A DNA stretch of 64,000 nt from Candidatus Cloacimonadota bacterium (GTDB taxonomy: Bacteria > Cloacimonadota > Cloacimonadia > Cloacimonadales > Cloacimonadaceae), in the NCBI GenBank assembly GCA_023421135.1, contig JAEZUG010000052.1, forward strand, positions 1 through 64,000, in the 5' to 3' direction. The notes under the pieces were generated by a model. It made no database searches and was not told the DNA's origin. It saw nothing but the letters and a program-made list of their open reading frames with translations. A program made the position numbers and the translations under genes. This document shows, piece after piece, positions 27,304 through 36,787 of this stretch (the stretch's first letter is position 1; every line of letters starts with the position of its first letter).

Positions 27304-28788
27304 ATGAAAAGGTTCCTAACCCTTGTCTTTGTGCTTGTCAGCCTATCTTTGGCGGCACAATTCTCCAATCCGTTCATGAATATCCGGCATAGTTCCCGGG
27401 ATGCTTCCGGCAATCTTCACTTGCGCTATGATGTTGATCCCGAGCTGGGTTTTGATGGTTTTCAGCTTCTGTATTCCACGTCAGGAGCTTGGCAGGAAGC
27501 TGATAGCAGCCCGTTGGAAGGGAATACGATGGAAGCTCTGGTGCCCTATGAATGGGGACAGAACCTCAGCTACAGGCTGCGGGGGGAACTGGACTATGCA
27601 GGAGAGGAGATCACTTTTCAGCATCAGGCTTTTATGCCCGCAGATACTTTCCCTCCACTGCTTTCAGACATGGCAGAACTGGGTGATGATCCCGCGGGAG
27701 ATTCTCTGATGGTCTATATTCCCGATCTGGATATCATTGGTGGAAGTGTGGCTTCCGGACCAGATAAGCTCTTTCGCATGCTGAGAAATCAGAGTGGGTC
27801 ATATAGCACCTTTGTGAACCTGACCACTTACAATATATACCTCTGCACCATCACCAATATTGAAGCGCTCAGTGATTCTGTGACCTATGCCATGATCTAT
27901 AGTTTTAATATTCCCGGCATTCTCTCCAGCGGACTGTACAAGCTTTCGATGAGCGAGGAAGGCATGCCGGATTTCATCCGCTTGGGCAATGTTCAGAGCC
28001 AAGTGGTGGGAGGAGCTCTCTACCTAAGCTGTAATATGAGCGATCTCACCAATGATCCGCAGTTTGGCACCTGGCCAAATGTCAGCAATACTCTCCTTTT
28101 TGCGGATATGACGCTGAGAGGGAGCATGAACCTGGCTACCATGGAGCCGGAATTTCAGATTGCAGATAACTCCGGTGCGGGGCTGGTGGAATTTAACCGC
28201 TACACATATCAGGTGCAGCAGAATAGTCTGCCTGTCCTGAGCTTGGTGAGTTACGATGAGGAAACGCACTTGACGGAGCTCAGCTACACTGATGCAGAGC
28301 TGGATTTCCCGCTCACATCAACCCTTTATGTTTCTGATGGTCAAGGCGGCTTTATGTATATGGATATTCCTCCTATATACAATCCTGATGGTACAATCAG
28401 CTTTATTCAGACTCTGGGTGAGAACAGCTCAATCGTTGTGTCTGATAATGGAATAGACTTTGTGAGCTACGAATACTCTGTCTCCAATCAGGACCATCAG
28501 GCACCTGTGCCATCTGCTCTCAGGCTTAGAACTCCCAATCCCATCTCGGCTCAGAGGGGAGAACTACCCATCTACCTGGAAGGCTTGGAGAAGGCAGTGC
28601 TCACGCTCGATCTTTACAATTTACGGGGACAGAAAGTAGCCAGATGGGCGGAACTGAATCCTCAAACTGCGGACTTGAGTCTCCAAATCGGCTCTGATAA
28701 GCTCCAGGGGCTTCCGGCAGGTTTGTATTTCCTGAGCTTGAAACAAGGCGCCAGACGTTATTCTCAACGCCTGGTCATCACCAGATAA
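27304..28788 (+). CDS. Secreted protein of unknown function with C-terminal sorting domain
   Basis: 494 aa with a signal peptide (MKRFLTLVFVLVSLSLAA, cleaved near 19). The body is beta-rich with no motif I recognise. The last 85 residues form a FlgD/T9SS-like sorting module (LRTPNPISAQ, LTLDLYNLRGQKVA, LPAGLYFLSLKQG), so the protein is expected on the cell surface or outside. GAGGTG precedes the ATG. It lies in the directon between DUF1838 and obgE, 13 bp before obgE. Confidence 0.78.
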   Translation: MKRFLTLVFVLVSLSLAAQFSNPFMNIRHSSRDASGNLHLRYDVDPELGFDGFQLLYSTSGAWQEADSSPLEGNTMEALVPYEWGQNLSYRLRGELDYAGEEITFQHQAFMPADTFPPLLSDMAELGDDPAGDSLMVYIPDLDIIGGSVASGPDKLFRMLRNQSGSYSTFVNLTTYNIYLCTITNIEALSDSVTYAMIYSFNIPGILSSGLYKLSMSEEGMPDFIRLGNVQSQVVGGALYLSCNMSDLTNDPQFGTWPNVSNTLLFADMTLRGSMNLATMEPEFQIADNSGAGLVEFNRYTYQVQQNSLPVLSLVSYDEETHLTELSYTDAELDFPLTSTLYVSDGQGGFMYMDIPPIYNPDGTISFIQTLGENSSIVVSDNGIDFVSYEYSVSNQDHQAPVPSALRLRTPNPISAQRGELPIYLEGLEKAVLTLDLYNLRGQKVARWAELNPQTADLSLQIGSDKLQGLPAGLYFLSLKQGARRYSQRLVITR

Positions 28789-28801
28789 AGAGAGGTTTTA
28801 T

Positions 28802-29809
28802 TTGTTTATAGATTATGCATCAATAAAGATTAAGGCAGGAAACGGCGGCGATGGCTGCATCAGTTTCCGCCGAGAGAAGTTTATGCCCAAAGGCGGGCCG
28901 GATGGTGGCGATGGCGGTAGAGGGGGTAATATTGTAGCCGTGGGAGATAGCAATATCAATACCCTGCTGGATTACCGTTACAAGAAGCTGTTTAAGGCAG
29001 ATAACGGCAAGCCCGGCTCTGGTGCACGCAAGACAGGTGCCTCAGGAGACGATCTCTATCTGAAGCTTCCTCCCGGCACAGAGGTCTTTGTGATCGAAGA
29101 AGACGGGAAAAAGACCAAGCTTGCCGATATCACCAATGTCGGTGAGGAGATTGTTTTGGCCAAAGGAGGACACGGAGGCAAGGGTAATGTGACTTTTACC
29201 AATTCCGTAAATCAGGCTCCCCGCAAGGCTACTCCGGGCAGACAGACTCACGAGATCCAGCTTGAGTTGGTGCTGAAGTTGATGGCAGACGTGGGCTTGG
29301 TGGGCTTCCCCAATGCTGGTAAATCCACACTTCTCAGTGTGCTTTCGGCTGCTCGTCCCAAGATAGCAGATTATGAATTTACCACTTTGGAGCCCATGCT
29401 GGGCGTGGTTCAGGTGGGAGAATACAAGTCCTTTGTGATGGCAGATATACCAGGCATCATTGAAGGCGCGCACATGGGTAAGGGCTTGGGATTACAGTTC
29501 TTGCAACATATCCAACGCACCAGCACTCTGCTTTTTCTAATCGATGTGCATACGGAAGATCCCATAGAAGCTTACCGCACTCTGCGGGCAGAGCTCTATC
29601 TCTATGATTCCTTTATGGATAAGAAGCCTTATCTGATCGCCATCAGCAAGATAGACACCTTGGATCCGGAGCTTGCGGAAGCCAGGTTGAAAGAACTGAG
29701 TGAGCTCTTTAAACAAGAGCTGGGGGAAGAGATTCTGCCCATCTCCTCCGTGGGAGGCTTCAAGCTGGATGATCTGAAATACAAGCTCTATGCCAAGCTC
29801 GGAAACTAA
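28802..29809 (+). CDS. obgE: GTPase Obg/CgtA
   Basis: Ribosome-associated GTPase needed for 50S assembly and stress control. The glycine-rich Obg fold covers residues 1-157 (AGNGGDGCISFRREKF, GGPDGGDGGRGGN). The G domain has P-loop GFPNAGKST near 166, switch region FTTLEPMLGVV, DIPG near 213 and SKID near 281. The 335-aa length fits forms without a C-terminal extension. The start is TTG, with GAGAGG 7 bp upstream; the MFIDYA reading is canonical. dprA begins on its last base (TAATG). Confidence 0.96.
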   Translation: MFIDYASIKIKAGNGGDGCISFRREKFMPKGGPDGGDGGRGGNIVAVGDSNINTLLDYRYKKLFKADNGKPGSGARKTGASGDDLYLKLPPGTEVFVIEEDGKKTKLADITNVGEEIVLAKGGHGGKGNVTFTNSVNQAPRKATPGRQTHEIQLELVLKLMADVGLVGFPNAGKSTLLSVLSAARPKIADYEFTTLEPMLGVVQVGEYKSFVMADIPGIIEGAHMGKGLGLQFLQHIQRTSTLLFLIDVHTEDPIEAYRTLRAELYLYDSFMDKKPYLIAISKIDTLDPELAEARLKELSELFKQELGEEILPISSVGGFKLDDLKYKLYAKLGN

Positions 29810-30912
29810 TGATGGATTTTGACAGTCTCAAACCCTGGCTTTGCCTGAAGTTTGCTCCCGGCTTGGGGCAGAAAACAGCTATCCGTCTCTTGCAGGAATA
29901 TCCTCATCCGGAAGACTATGTCGGTCAGCCCTCACACGAAGTTTACCGGCTATCCTGGCTGAGTGAGGCTTCCAGGCAGGCTTTGGCAAGCTTTGCTCTG
30001 CCTGCTTCCTGGCCTCAGATCCAGAAGCTGATCCAGCATTATAAGATTGGTTGGACTACCTTCGGCTCTGCTGATTATCCAGAAGCCCTGGCCGGTATCT
30101 ACACACCTCCCATCATCCTGTATTACCGGGGTGATCTGAGTGTATGTCAAAAGACCTATCGCCTGGGAGTGGTAGGCACCCGCAAACCCAGTTCTTACGG
30201 TAGAGAAATGGTGCGAAAGTTAGTAGCTCCGCTCTGCCAAAGAGGGCTTTGTGTGGTGAGCGGCTTGGCTATGGGAATAGACACTGTGGCACATCAAACA
30301 GCTTTGGACAGTAATAGCACTACCATAGCAGTTTTGGGTGGAGGCCTGGATAGTATATATCCGCCTATGAACACCAATCTGGCAAATGAGATCAGTGCCA
30401 ATGGAGTTCTCCTCAGCGAGTATGAACCTGGTATGAAGGTGGAGAAATGGAATTTCCCTGCCCGGAACAGGCTGATCTCTGCACTTTCTTCGGCAATCTT
30501 CATAGTGGAAGGAGCTCTGAGCAGCGGAGCCTTGCTCACAGGTAAGTTTGCTCTGGAGCAAAACCGCGATATCTGCGCTTTGCCGGGCAATATCAACAAT
30601 ACCAATGCCCAGGGACCGAATTACATGATCAAGAGTGGTGCCCGTCTGGTGACCAGTCCTGAGGATCTGATGGACATCCTGGCGATGGATGAACCAAGCC
30701 CGGAAGAGCAACTGGAGCTCTTTCCAGAGCTATCCTCCGAAGAAGAATCCATCTTTCGAAGATTGCAGCAGGCTTCTGGAGAGATAAGCTTCGACGAGCT
30801 TCTCAGTGGTTCCGGCTGGACTTTTGGCAAGCTTTCGGTGGTGCTCCTCAATCTGGAGCTGAAAGGACTGATCAACAAGTCCGGTGGCAGTGGCTACATA
30901 GCGGTCGGGTAA
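29809..30912 (+). CDS. dprA: DNA-processing protein DprA/Smf
   Basis: Loads RecA on incoming single-stranded DNA during transformation. A helix-hairpin-like N-terminus (FAPGLGQKTAIRLL) precedes the Rossmann-like core, with VGTRKPSSYGREM near 119, VVSGLAMGIDTVAHQTAL near 147, FPARNRLISALS near 219, and SGALLTGKFALEQ near 241. The C-terminal winged helix (about 305-367) is present. It starts on the last base of the obgE stop, so the two are translationally coupled. Other competence genes are not in the window. Confidence 0.95.
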   Translation: MMDFDSLKPWLCLKFAPGLGQKTAIRLLQEYPHPEDYVGQPSHEVYRLSWLSEASRQALASFALPASWPQIQKLIQHYKIGWTTFGSADYPEALAGIYTPPIILYYRGDLSVCQKTYRLGVVGTRKPSSYGREMVRKLVAPLCQRGLCVVSGLAMGIDTVAHQTALDSNSTTIAVLGGGLDSIYPPMNTNLANEISANGVLLSEYEPGMKVEKWNFPARNRLISALSSAIFIVEGALSSGALLTGKFALEQNRDICALPGNINNTNAQGPNYMIKSGARLVTSPEDLMDILAMDEPSPEEQLELFPELSSEEESIFRRLQQASGEISFDELLSGSGWTFGKLSVVLLNLELKGLINKSGGSGYIAVG

Positions 30913-30934
30913 AAAGTTACAAGGATTATAGAAC

Positions 30935-31363
30935 ATGATAGACTACAAAGTTGTGAAAGAAACAGACAATACCAGAATCCTGGAGCTCTACCGTTTGGCA
31001 GGCTGGTGGGAGATGGACGATAATCCCGCTTATCTGGATACAGTTGCCGGGATCATCGCCCACACCTTCTGCTTTGTGATAGCGGAAGAGGATGGAGCTA
31101 TCCTGGGCATGGGCAGAGCTATCTCGGATGGCTTCAGTGATGCCTATATTCAGGACGTGACGGTTGATCCCGATCATCGTGGGAAAGGCATCGGCAAAGG
31201 GATAATCCGCACTTTGGTGAGCTTCTTGCAAGAACACAAGATCCAGTGGATAGGCTTAATCAGCGAGCCGGGCTATGAACGCTTCTACCAGAGCCTGAGC
31301 TTCAAAGTGATGCCCTCCTACACGCCCTTCTTGTTGGATCAAAGCACAAAAGAGAACGAATGA
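30935..31363 (+). CDS. GNAT-family N-acetyltransferase
   Basis: 142-aa acetyl-CoA-dependent acyltransferase. Motif A, the CoA pyrophosphate loop, is VDPDHRGKGIGKGII near residues 83-97. A conserved GYERFYQSLSF tail is typical of small GNATs acting on amines. The substrate is unknown. It overlaps the next gene by 4 bp (ATGA). Confidence 0.88.
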   Translation: MIDYKVVKETDNTRILELYRLAGWWEMDDNPAYLDTVAGIIAHTFCFVIAEEDGAILGMGRAISDGFSDAYIQDVTVDPDHRGKGIGKGIIRTLVSFLQEHKIQWIGLISEPGYERFYQSLSFKVMPSYTPFLLDQSTKENE

Positions 31364-32247
31364 TGATAGATTACCAAAGTCTGGATACCAGCCATGTGAG
31401 CTTGATAAATAGCTACCTGAAGAACTCACCCAGAGAATCTTGTGACTATTGTGTGGCCAATTTGGTCACCTGGGGCAAGATCTACGACAATCAGATTGCT
31501 ACCCACAAGGGTAAGCTGTTACTTTTTAATCCCCAATACCAGTATCTGCTCTTCCCTCTGGGAGAGGATATCACCGTGGACTTTCTGGTGGAATGCGTTG
31601 AACTCACCAGAGAGAAGTATCCTCGGGCAGAGATGATTCTCTTTCCGGAGGATTACATCCTGCAGCATCCGGAGATACACAATCATTTTGATCTGCACGA
31701 TGATCGGGACTGGGCAGATTATGTGCATTCCATAGAACGCTTGGTAGAGCTCAAAGGCAAGAAACTGGCCAAGAAGAAGAACCTGATCTCCCAATTCCGT
31801 CGTAGCTATGCTGATTATCATATAGTTCCCATAGATAAAAGCAAGGCAGATCCCATTATTGAGTTCACCTCCAAATGGAGAAGAGAACGGGATATGGAAG
31901 GCAGCTTTCTGGATAGTGAATTTACTGCCATTCAGAACACTATGAAGTACTGGGACGAACTCCCCGTGGAAGGGATCATTATCTGTCATGATCACCGTAT
32001 TCATGCCTATTCCATCTTCAGTCCTCTCACCCAGGATATGGTCACGGTGCATTATGAGAAGTTTGATCCGGATAAAAAAGGCAGCGCTCAGGTGATAAAC
32101 TGGGAAACGGCCAGGTATCTGAGCAGCAGATATACATGGATAAACCGGGAACAGGATCTGGGCTTACCCGGCCTCAGACAGGCCAAGCTCTCCTATGATC
32201 CTGATTTCCTAATCAAATTTATCACAGGTGATTTGAAAACCACCTAA
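31360..32247 (+). CDS. DUF2156 (phosphatidylglycerol lysyltransferase C-terminal-like) protein
   Basis: 295-aa protein with a double GNAT-like fold as in the C-terminal catalytic domain of MprF. Markers are CDYCVANLVTWGKIY near 25-40, KGKKLAKKKNLISQFRRSY near 134-152 and INREQDLGLPGLRQAKLSYD near 260-279. No membrane segments are present, so it is the free-standing type whose acceptor is unknown. It is coupled to the preceding GNAT gene by an ATGA overlap. Confidence 0.84.
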   Translation: MMIDYQSLDTSHVSLINSYLKNSPRESCDYCVANLVTWGKIYDNQIATHKGKLLLFNPQYQYLLFPLGEDITVDFLVECVELTREKYPRAEMILFPEDYILQHPEIHNHFDLHDDRDWADYVHSIERLVELKGKKLAKKKNLISQFRRSYADYHIVPIDKSKADPIIEFTSKWRRERDMEGSFLDSEFTAIQNTMKYWDELPVEGIIICHDHRIHAYSIFSPLTQDMVTVHYEKFDPDKKGSAQVINWETARYLSSRYTWINREQDLGLPGLRQAKLSYDPDFLIKFITGDLKTT

Positions 32248-32254
32248 GGAGGTT

Positions 32255-32917
32255 ATGTTGAACCCAAGGCTTACATTTCTGCTGATAATATTGAGCGTAT
32301 TGCTCTTTACCGGCTGCGAATCCGGCAGCCAGATTCACATCATGAACCGCTCCGATCATCCACTCTCCTACAGGCTTGATCGTGATGATCACTGGATCAC
32401 AATCGGAGCAAATTCTGAAGTCACATTTTCTGTAGATACCGATACACAGAGCCCACTGAGTGGAGATGTCTATAAGGAACTCACTCTGTACATGATGGGG
32501 GAGACCTATCAGATATACAACTACAACACTTTAAGCTACACGGATTCTACCAGAATCACCGTTCAGGCGGGGAAGACTTTCAATGTCTTTGTAGATCCCA
32601 ACCGGGCTTCTGTAAAAGTTATTAATAGTGGTATCGAGAATATCCCCAAGGTGGAGATATTCCGGCATAACGGTGTGACACCGGTGCGTCTGACAACTCT
32701 GGAAAACATCGCTCCAGGGGAATCCCGCAACTATCATGTGAACCACTCTATTCCGGTTGATCCTTCCGCTCCGATCTGGATACCGACTCCGGCCACAAAC
32801 TTCTACTATATGGCAGTTGTGACAGAAGAAGATGGGGACGAATATACCTATGGCACACCGGAGACTATCCTCTACAACGACCAGCAGTTGCTGGTGAATT
32901 TTGCTAATATTGAATAA
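32255..32917 (+). CDS. Lipoprotein of unknown function
   Basis: 220 aa. The N-terminal segment ends in a lipobox (LLFTGC, Cys21), so it is anchored to a membrane facing the periplasm or surface. The mature part is beta-rich and Asn/Thr/Ser-rich with no family I recognise. AAGGAGG overlaps the stop of the DUF2156 gene. It precedes the M16 protease by 18 bp. Confidence 0.75.
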   Translation: MLNPRLTFLLIILSVLLFTGCESGSQIHIMNRSDHPLSYRLDRDDHWITIGANSEVTFSVDTDTQSPLSGDVYKELTLYMMGETYQIYNYNTLSYTDSTRITVQAGKTFNVFVDPNRASVKVINSGIENIPKVEIFRHNGVTPVRLTTLENIAPGESRNYHVNHSIPVDPSAPIWIPTPATNFYYMAVVTEEDGDEYTYGTPETILYNDQQLLVNFANIE

Positions 32918-32935
32918 CCTACACAGGGAGTATAA

Positions 32936-35764
32936 ATGAAATTCTCAAGAGCAATTCTGCTCGTTTTAATGCTGCTATGCAGCTTCGCACTATCTGCCGC
33001 TCTTGATCCGGCCTTGGGTTCTCAACCCCTGCCCCAGGATCCTGATGTCTTGAGCGGAACCTTAGCCAACGGAATGAAGTACCACATTCAGAGGAACTCA
33101 ATTCCAGAACATAAATTGGAGCTGCGTTTATTTGTAAACGTTGGTTCAATTGTGGAAGATGAAGATCAGTTGGGGCTGGCTCACTTCACAGAGCATATGC
33201 TCTTCAATGGCACCCGCAGCTTCCCCAAAGATGCTATGCTGGCTTTCCTGAATTCAGTGGGCATGGGCTTTATGAATGGTTTGAACGGTATGACCAGCTA
33301 CGACTTCACCATGTATATGTTCAGCTTGCCCACAGAAGACAGGCAGGTGCTGGAACGCGGTTTTCTCCTGCTTTCGGAGATGGCTCATGCTGCCAGCTTC
33401 GAGCCTGAAGAATTGGAACGCGAACGTGGCGTCATCATCGAAGAGTGGCGCATGGGACAGAATGCTGATAGCCGCATCCAGAAACAGGTCTCTGCCGTAC
33501 AATATGCCGGAAGCCGTTATGCAGAGCGCTCTCCCATTGGGACTTATGACGTACTGAGCACTTTCACCCGGGATCAGATAATGCGCTTTTATCAGGATTG
33601 GTATCGCCCTGATCTTCAGACTGTGGTCGTGGTTGGAGATCTTGATCCACAGGACGCTCTTGCCATGCTGACCCGCCATTTCGGGATCATTCCCGCTCGG
33701 GAAAACCCCCGTCCGCGTGAGATCTATGGTGTTCCTTCTCATGAAGATCCCCGAGCAGTGGTGGCAACTGATCGAGAGATGACCAACAACCGGGTCTATG
33801 TGAGCTGGAAGAAAGAACCCAGCCGTTATCAGACCGTGGGAGACATGTATGCCGATCTGCAACGTGAGATCTTCTACGGAATGATCAACAGCCGTCTGGC
33901 AGAGCTTTCCAGGCAGGCGAATCCTCCCTTTTCGATGGGCTATGCCTTCGAATACTCCCAATCTCAAGCAGTAGATGAAGTGAATCTTCTGGCCTTAATT
34001 GGCGAAACCCAGACTCTCACAGCTACTCAGGCACTTCTGACGGAAGTAGAGCGCATCAGGCGCTTTGGTTTCACTGAAGCTGAACTGGAGCGTAGCAAGA
34101 TGAACGTCCTGCGGGAATATCAGAGTGCCATGACAGAACAAAACACCCGGCAATCAGACCAAATGACCTGGAGTTTCTTCTCAACTGCTACACGAGGCAG
34201 TGCTCATATGAGCCCCGAGCAGAGCTTTGCTGTGGCAAGTGCCCTGGCTCCAATGGTGAGTTTGGTAGAATGTAACGCTATGATCGACCGTCTGATCGGC
34301 AGTCATAACCAGGTGATAGCAGTTCAGGGTGTCCAGAAGGAAGGTTTGAGCTACCCCAGTCCGGAAGCCCTGCTTTCTCTGGCGCAATCAGTAGAACAGA
34401 CCGAGCTGGAGGCCTATGCCGACACCAGCATGGACACACCTCTGATCCAGAATATTCCAGCTCCGGGCCGGATTGTCTCCAGCACCACTTATCCCAGAAG
34501 CGGAATTCAACGCTGGGTGCTGTCAAATGGTATAAACGTTTATCTGAAAAAGACCGATTTCCGTGCAGATCAGGTGGCAATCTCTGCCATCAGTCCCGGA
34601 GGATACTCCCAAATGGAACCGGAGTATCTCAATGCTGCCAGATTCCTGCCCTATTATGTTTCTGAAGCAGGCTTGGGAGACTACAGCGTAACTCAGCTAG
34701 AGCGCTACCTGGCCGGTAAACGGGTGGAAAGCGACCTCGAGATCAATCTTTACAGCGAGTCTCTCAGCGGAAGCTGCTCTCCCCAGGATCTGGAAACCTG
34801 GTTCCAGCTTGCTTTCCTCAGTTTCACTGCCCCCAGGTGGAGTGAGGAAGATCTGGCTTCTGTCAAGACGCGTACTCTTCCCTATTTCCTGAACCGCGAT
34901 CTTGATCCGGAAACAGTCTTCTTCGATTCTCTGATGGTGGTCTCCCGCACTTCCGGGTCTTACAACGATGATCTTGATGCTACGGCTCTGGAATCTGTGA
35001 GCTTGGAGCAATTGCGCCATGTTTATGAAGATCGCTTTGCCGATCTGGGTGAAACCAATGTTTATATAGTGGGAAATTTCAACGAAGCAGAACTGCGTAA
35101 CCTGGTGACGACCTATCTGGCCAATCTACCCGCCACCGGCAGAAATGAGAAAGCCCGTGATATTGGGATGCGTCCGCTCTCCGGGATCAAGGACGTCACT
35201 TTCCGCAAAGGTGGAGACAACAAGAGCTACGTAGGATTGATCAATACCGGGCTCAACACCACCAATCCTGATCAGGCAGTACTCCGTGATGCCATGGTGA
35301 TGGTGCTCAATGAGAAACTGCGGGAGAACATCCGTGAAGACAGAAGCGGGGTCTATTTTGTCCAGAGTTTCCTGCGTCCGGAACGCTTTCCCTATCCTTA
35401 CTTCACGATGCAGACTTTTATGTCCTGCTCTGCCGACCGGGTGGATGAGCTCAGTGGTGCGATCCTGGCAACAGTTGATAGCCTGAAAGCAGGTCAGTTT
35501 GCTGATTCCTATGTGGAAACCGTGAAGGCGACTTTGCAACAGACCTATCGCGAAAGAATCCGCCAAAACAACTATTGGATCTCCAGCATTGCTTCCGCAG
35601 TGCAAGCCAAGAGACCGATCGATACTTTCCTGGATCATCCGGCTCGTTATGCCAATATCAACCGGGATGGGATCACCGCTGCGGCCAGACGCTACCTGAA
35701 TGTGGATGAATCCCTCATCAAGCTGGTTATGTATCCAGAATTGGAGAGTAACGGCGGAGAGTAG
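32936..35764 (+). CDS. Exported M16-family (pitrilysin-type) zinc protease
   Basis: 942 aa with a signal peptide (about 1-22). The inverted zinc motif HFTEH near residues 83-87, with ELERERGVIIEEW near 160-172 supplying the distal Glu, marks the active N-terminal half. Two further M16 halves follow, and the C-terminal ones lack the metal motif, as is normal. The full-length two-unit size matches periplasmic PqqL-like proteases. GGGAG precedes the ATG. It ends the plus-strand directon; a terminator follows 40 bp later. Confidence 0.93.
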   Translation: MKFSRAILLVLMLLCSFALSAALDPALGSQPLPQDPDVLSGTLANGMKYHIQRNSIPEHKLELRLFVNVGSIVEDEDQLGLAHFTEHMLFNGTRSFPKDAMLAFLNSVGMGFMNGLNGMTSYDFTMYMFSLPTEDRQVLERGFLLLSEMAHAASFEPEELERERGVIIEEWRMGQNADSRIQKQVSAVQYAGSRYAERSPIGTYDVLSTFTRDQIMRFYQDWYRPDLQTVVVVGDLDPQDALAMLTRHFGIIPARENPRPREIYGVPSHEDPRAVVATDREMTNNRVYVSWKKEPSRYQTVGDMYADLQREIFYGMINSRLAELSRQANPPFSMGYAFEYSQSQAVDEVNLLALIGETQTLTATQALLTEVERIRRFGFTEAELERSKMNVLREYQSAMTEQNTRQSDQMTWSFFSTATRGSAHMSPEQSFAVASALAPMVSLVECNAMIDRLIGSHNQVIAVQGVQKEGLSYPSPEALLSLAQSVEQTELEAYADTSMDTPLIQNIPAPGRIVSSTTYPRSGIQRWVLSNGINVYLKKTDFRADQVAISAISPGGYSQMEPEYLNAARFLPYYVSEAGLGDYSVTQLERYLAGKRVESDLEINLYSESLSGSCSPQDLETWFQLAFLSFTAPRWSEEDLASVKTRTLPYFLNRDLDPETVFFDSLMVVSRTSGSYNDDLDATALESVSLEQLRHVYEDRFADLGETNVYIVGNFNEAELRNLVTTYLANLPATGRNEKARDIGMRPLSGIKDVTFRKGGDNKSYVGLINTGLNTTNPDQAVLRDAMVMVLNEKLRENIREDRSGVYFVQSFLRPERFPYPYFTMQTFMSCSADRVDELSGAILATVDSLKAGQFADSYVETVKATLQQTYRERIRQNNYWISSIASAVQAKRPIDTFLDHPARYANINRDGITAAARRYLNVDESLIKLVMYPELESNGGE

Positions 35765-35804
35765 CAGTTACTCAGCGGTCTGCTAAATTCAATTCAGATG
35801 TGTT

Positions 35805-35833
35805 GGGCGGTACATTTTTGTGCCGCCCTCTTT
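35805..35833 (+). terminator. Terminator after the M16 protease gene
   Basis: GGGCGGTACA and TGTGCCGCCC form a 10-bp stem (one G-U) with loop TTTT, followed by TCTTTG. Confidence 0.72.
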
Positions 35834-35866
35834 GATACCCCCTTCCTCTTCACCACGTCCCTGCCA

Positions 35867-35959
35867 CGACACGCATGAGACACCCATGTGACACCCATGT
35901 GACACCCATCTAAACTCATGCGTGTCACATGGGTATGAGATGAGTTTGGGATGGGTGCG
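35867..35959 (-). repeat. Dispersed inverted 11-bp-unit repeat, copy 3
   Basis: Same element in the opposite orientation. Read on the minus strand it has a left arm (CTCATACCCATGTGACACG), the AGTTTA spacer, and four right-arm units, the first starting GATGGG instead of CATGGG. It lies between the convergent M16 and lipoprotein genes. Confidence 0.88.
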
Positions 35960-35985
35960 AAACAGGGGGCAATGAGTGGAGGGAA

Positions 35986-36543
35986 CTACTGCATCACCCG
36001 CAGGTTAGTCACTGCTACCTTGTAGCTGTTTCCACAGGTCACATAGCCTTGATTCATTGTGCTGAGATCCGTGATGCGGCTCTGCACCCAATCTAAGGCT
36101 CTGGCTTGCTGGTTGCCGGCGGGCGGCTGCAGTACTTCATTCTCATCGGGGTTATTACAAAAGATCACTTCCTGATTGCGGATGATATCTTCTGCTGCAA
36201 TAATCCGGGTTTTTATCCAGTAACGAAAGAGCTCGTTAACGTTGAGTTGCACCAAGAGGAAGCTTGCCATGTTTCTGGTATCAGGGCTGGGAGCCGCGAT
36301 CATCTTACCGATCCAGACCTGATTCAGGCTCTTGTTTCCCAGGGTTTCGTTGAAGACAAAGTAATCGTCGGCTTGGATAAAGTGGGCATCTCCACTGGCT
36401 CCGGGAGGAGTTGTGGAGCTGTAAACCGGGTCAGGCTTGGGGCCTTTGACAAAGAAACCGGGAACCGCACATGCGCTTATCATTAGGCTGAGCCCCAGCA
36501 TCAGAGTGATGAGTATATAAAACAATAGCTTAGCTTCTTTCAT
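35986..36543 (-). CDS. Lipoprotein of unknown function
   Basis: 185 aa. A hydrophobic N-terminus ends in a lipobox-like segment (MISAC, Cys near 25). The mature part contains GDAHFIQADDYFVFNETLGN and other conserved-looking aromatics, but no family I recognise. The ATG at 36543 has GGAGAG upstream; the longer frame to 36606 adds a charged, signal-breaking leader. It is divergent from hppA across a 244-bp gap. Confidence 0.7.
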   Translation of the reverse strand: MKEAKLLFYILITLMLGLSLMISACAVPGFFVKGPKPDPVYSSTTPPGASGDAHFIQADDYFVFNETLGNKSLNQVWIGKMIAAPSPDTRNMASFLLVQLNVNELFRYWIKTRIIAAEDIIRNQEVIFCNNPDENEVLQPPAGNQQARALDWVQSRITDLSTMNQGYVTCGNSYKVAVTNLRVMQ

Positions 36544-36787
36544 TCTTCTCTCCAGCAGGTCTTTCCAATCTAGAGATAATATACTCATTCTATCTCGAAC
36601 AGGCAAACACTGGGAGCTAATGACACCACCTCAGATAACAGAGTTGTGGAACTATATTCACAGATTTCTCCTCTCTGCCTTGCTCCAGCCTGAAAAAGGC
36701 ATTGACAAATTGAGTTTAGTAGCCAGAATTCGTTTTGCGGTTGACAAGTCCCGTAAATATTTTGCAGACCAAGTGTTAGGAGGTATT

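Noticed and set aside
36620..36787. N-terminal extension of hppA by 56 residues
   Set aside because: Not hydrophobic like the pump's first span; AGGAGG sits immediately before the ATG at 36788.
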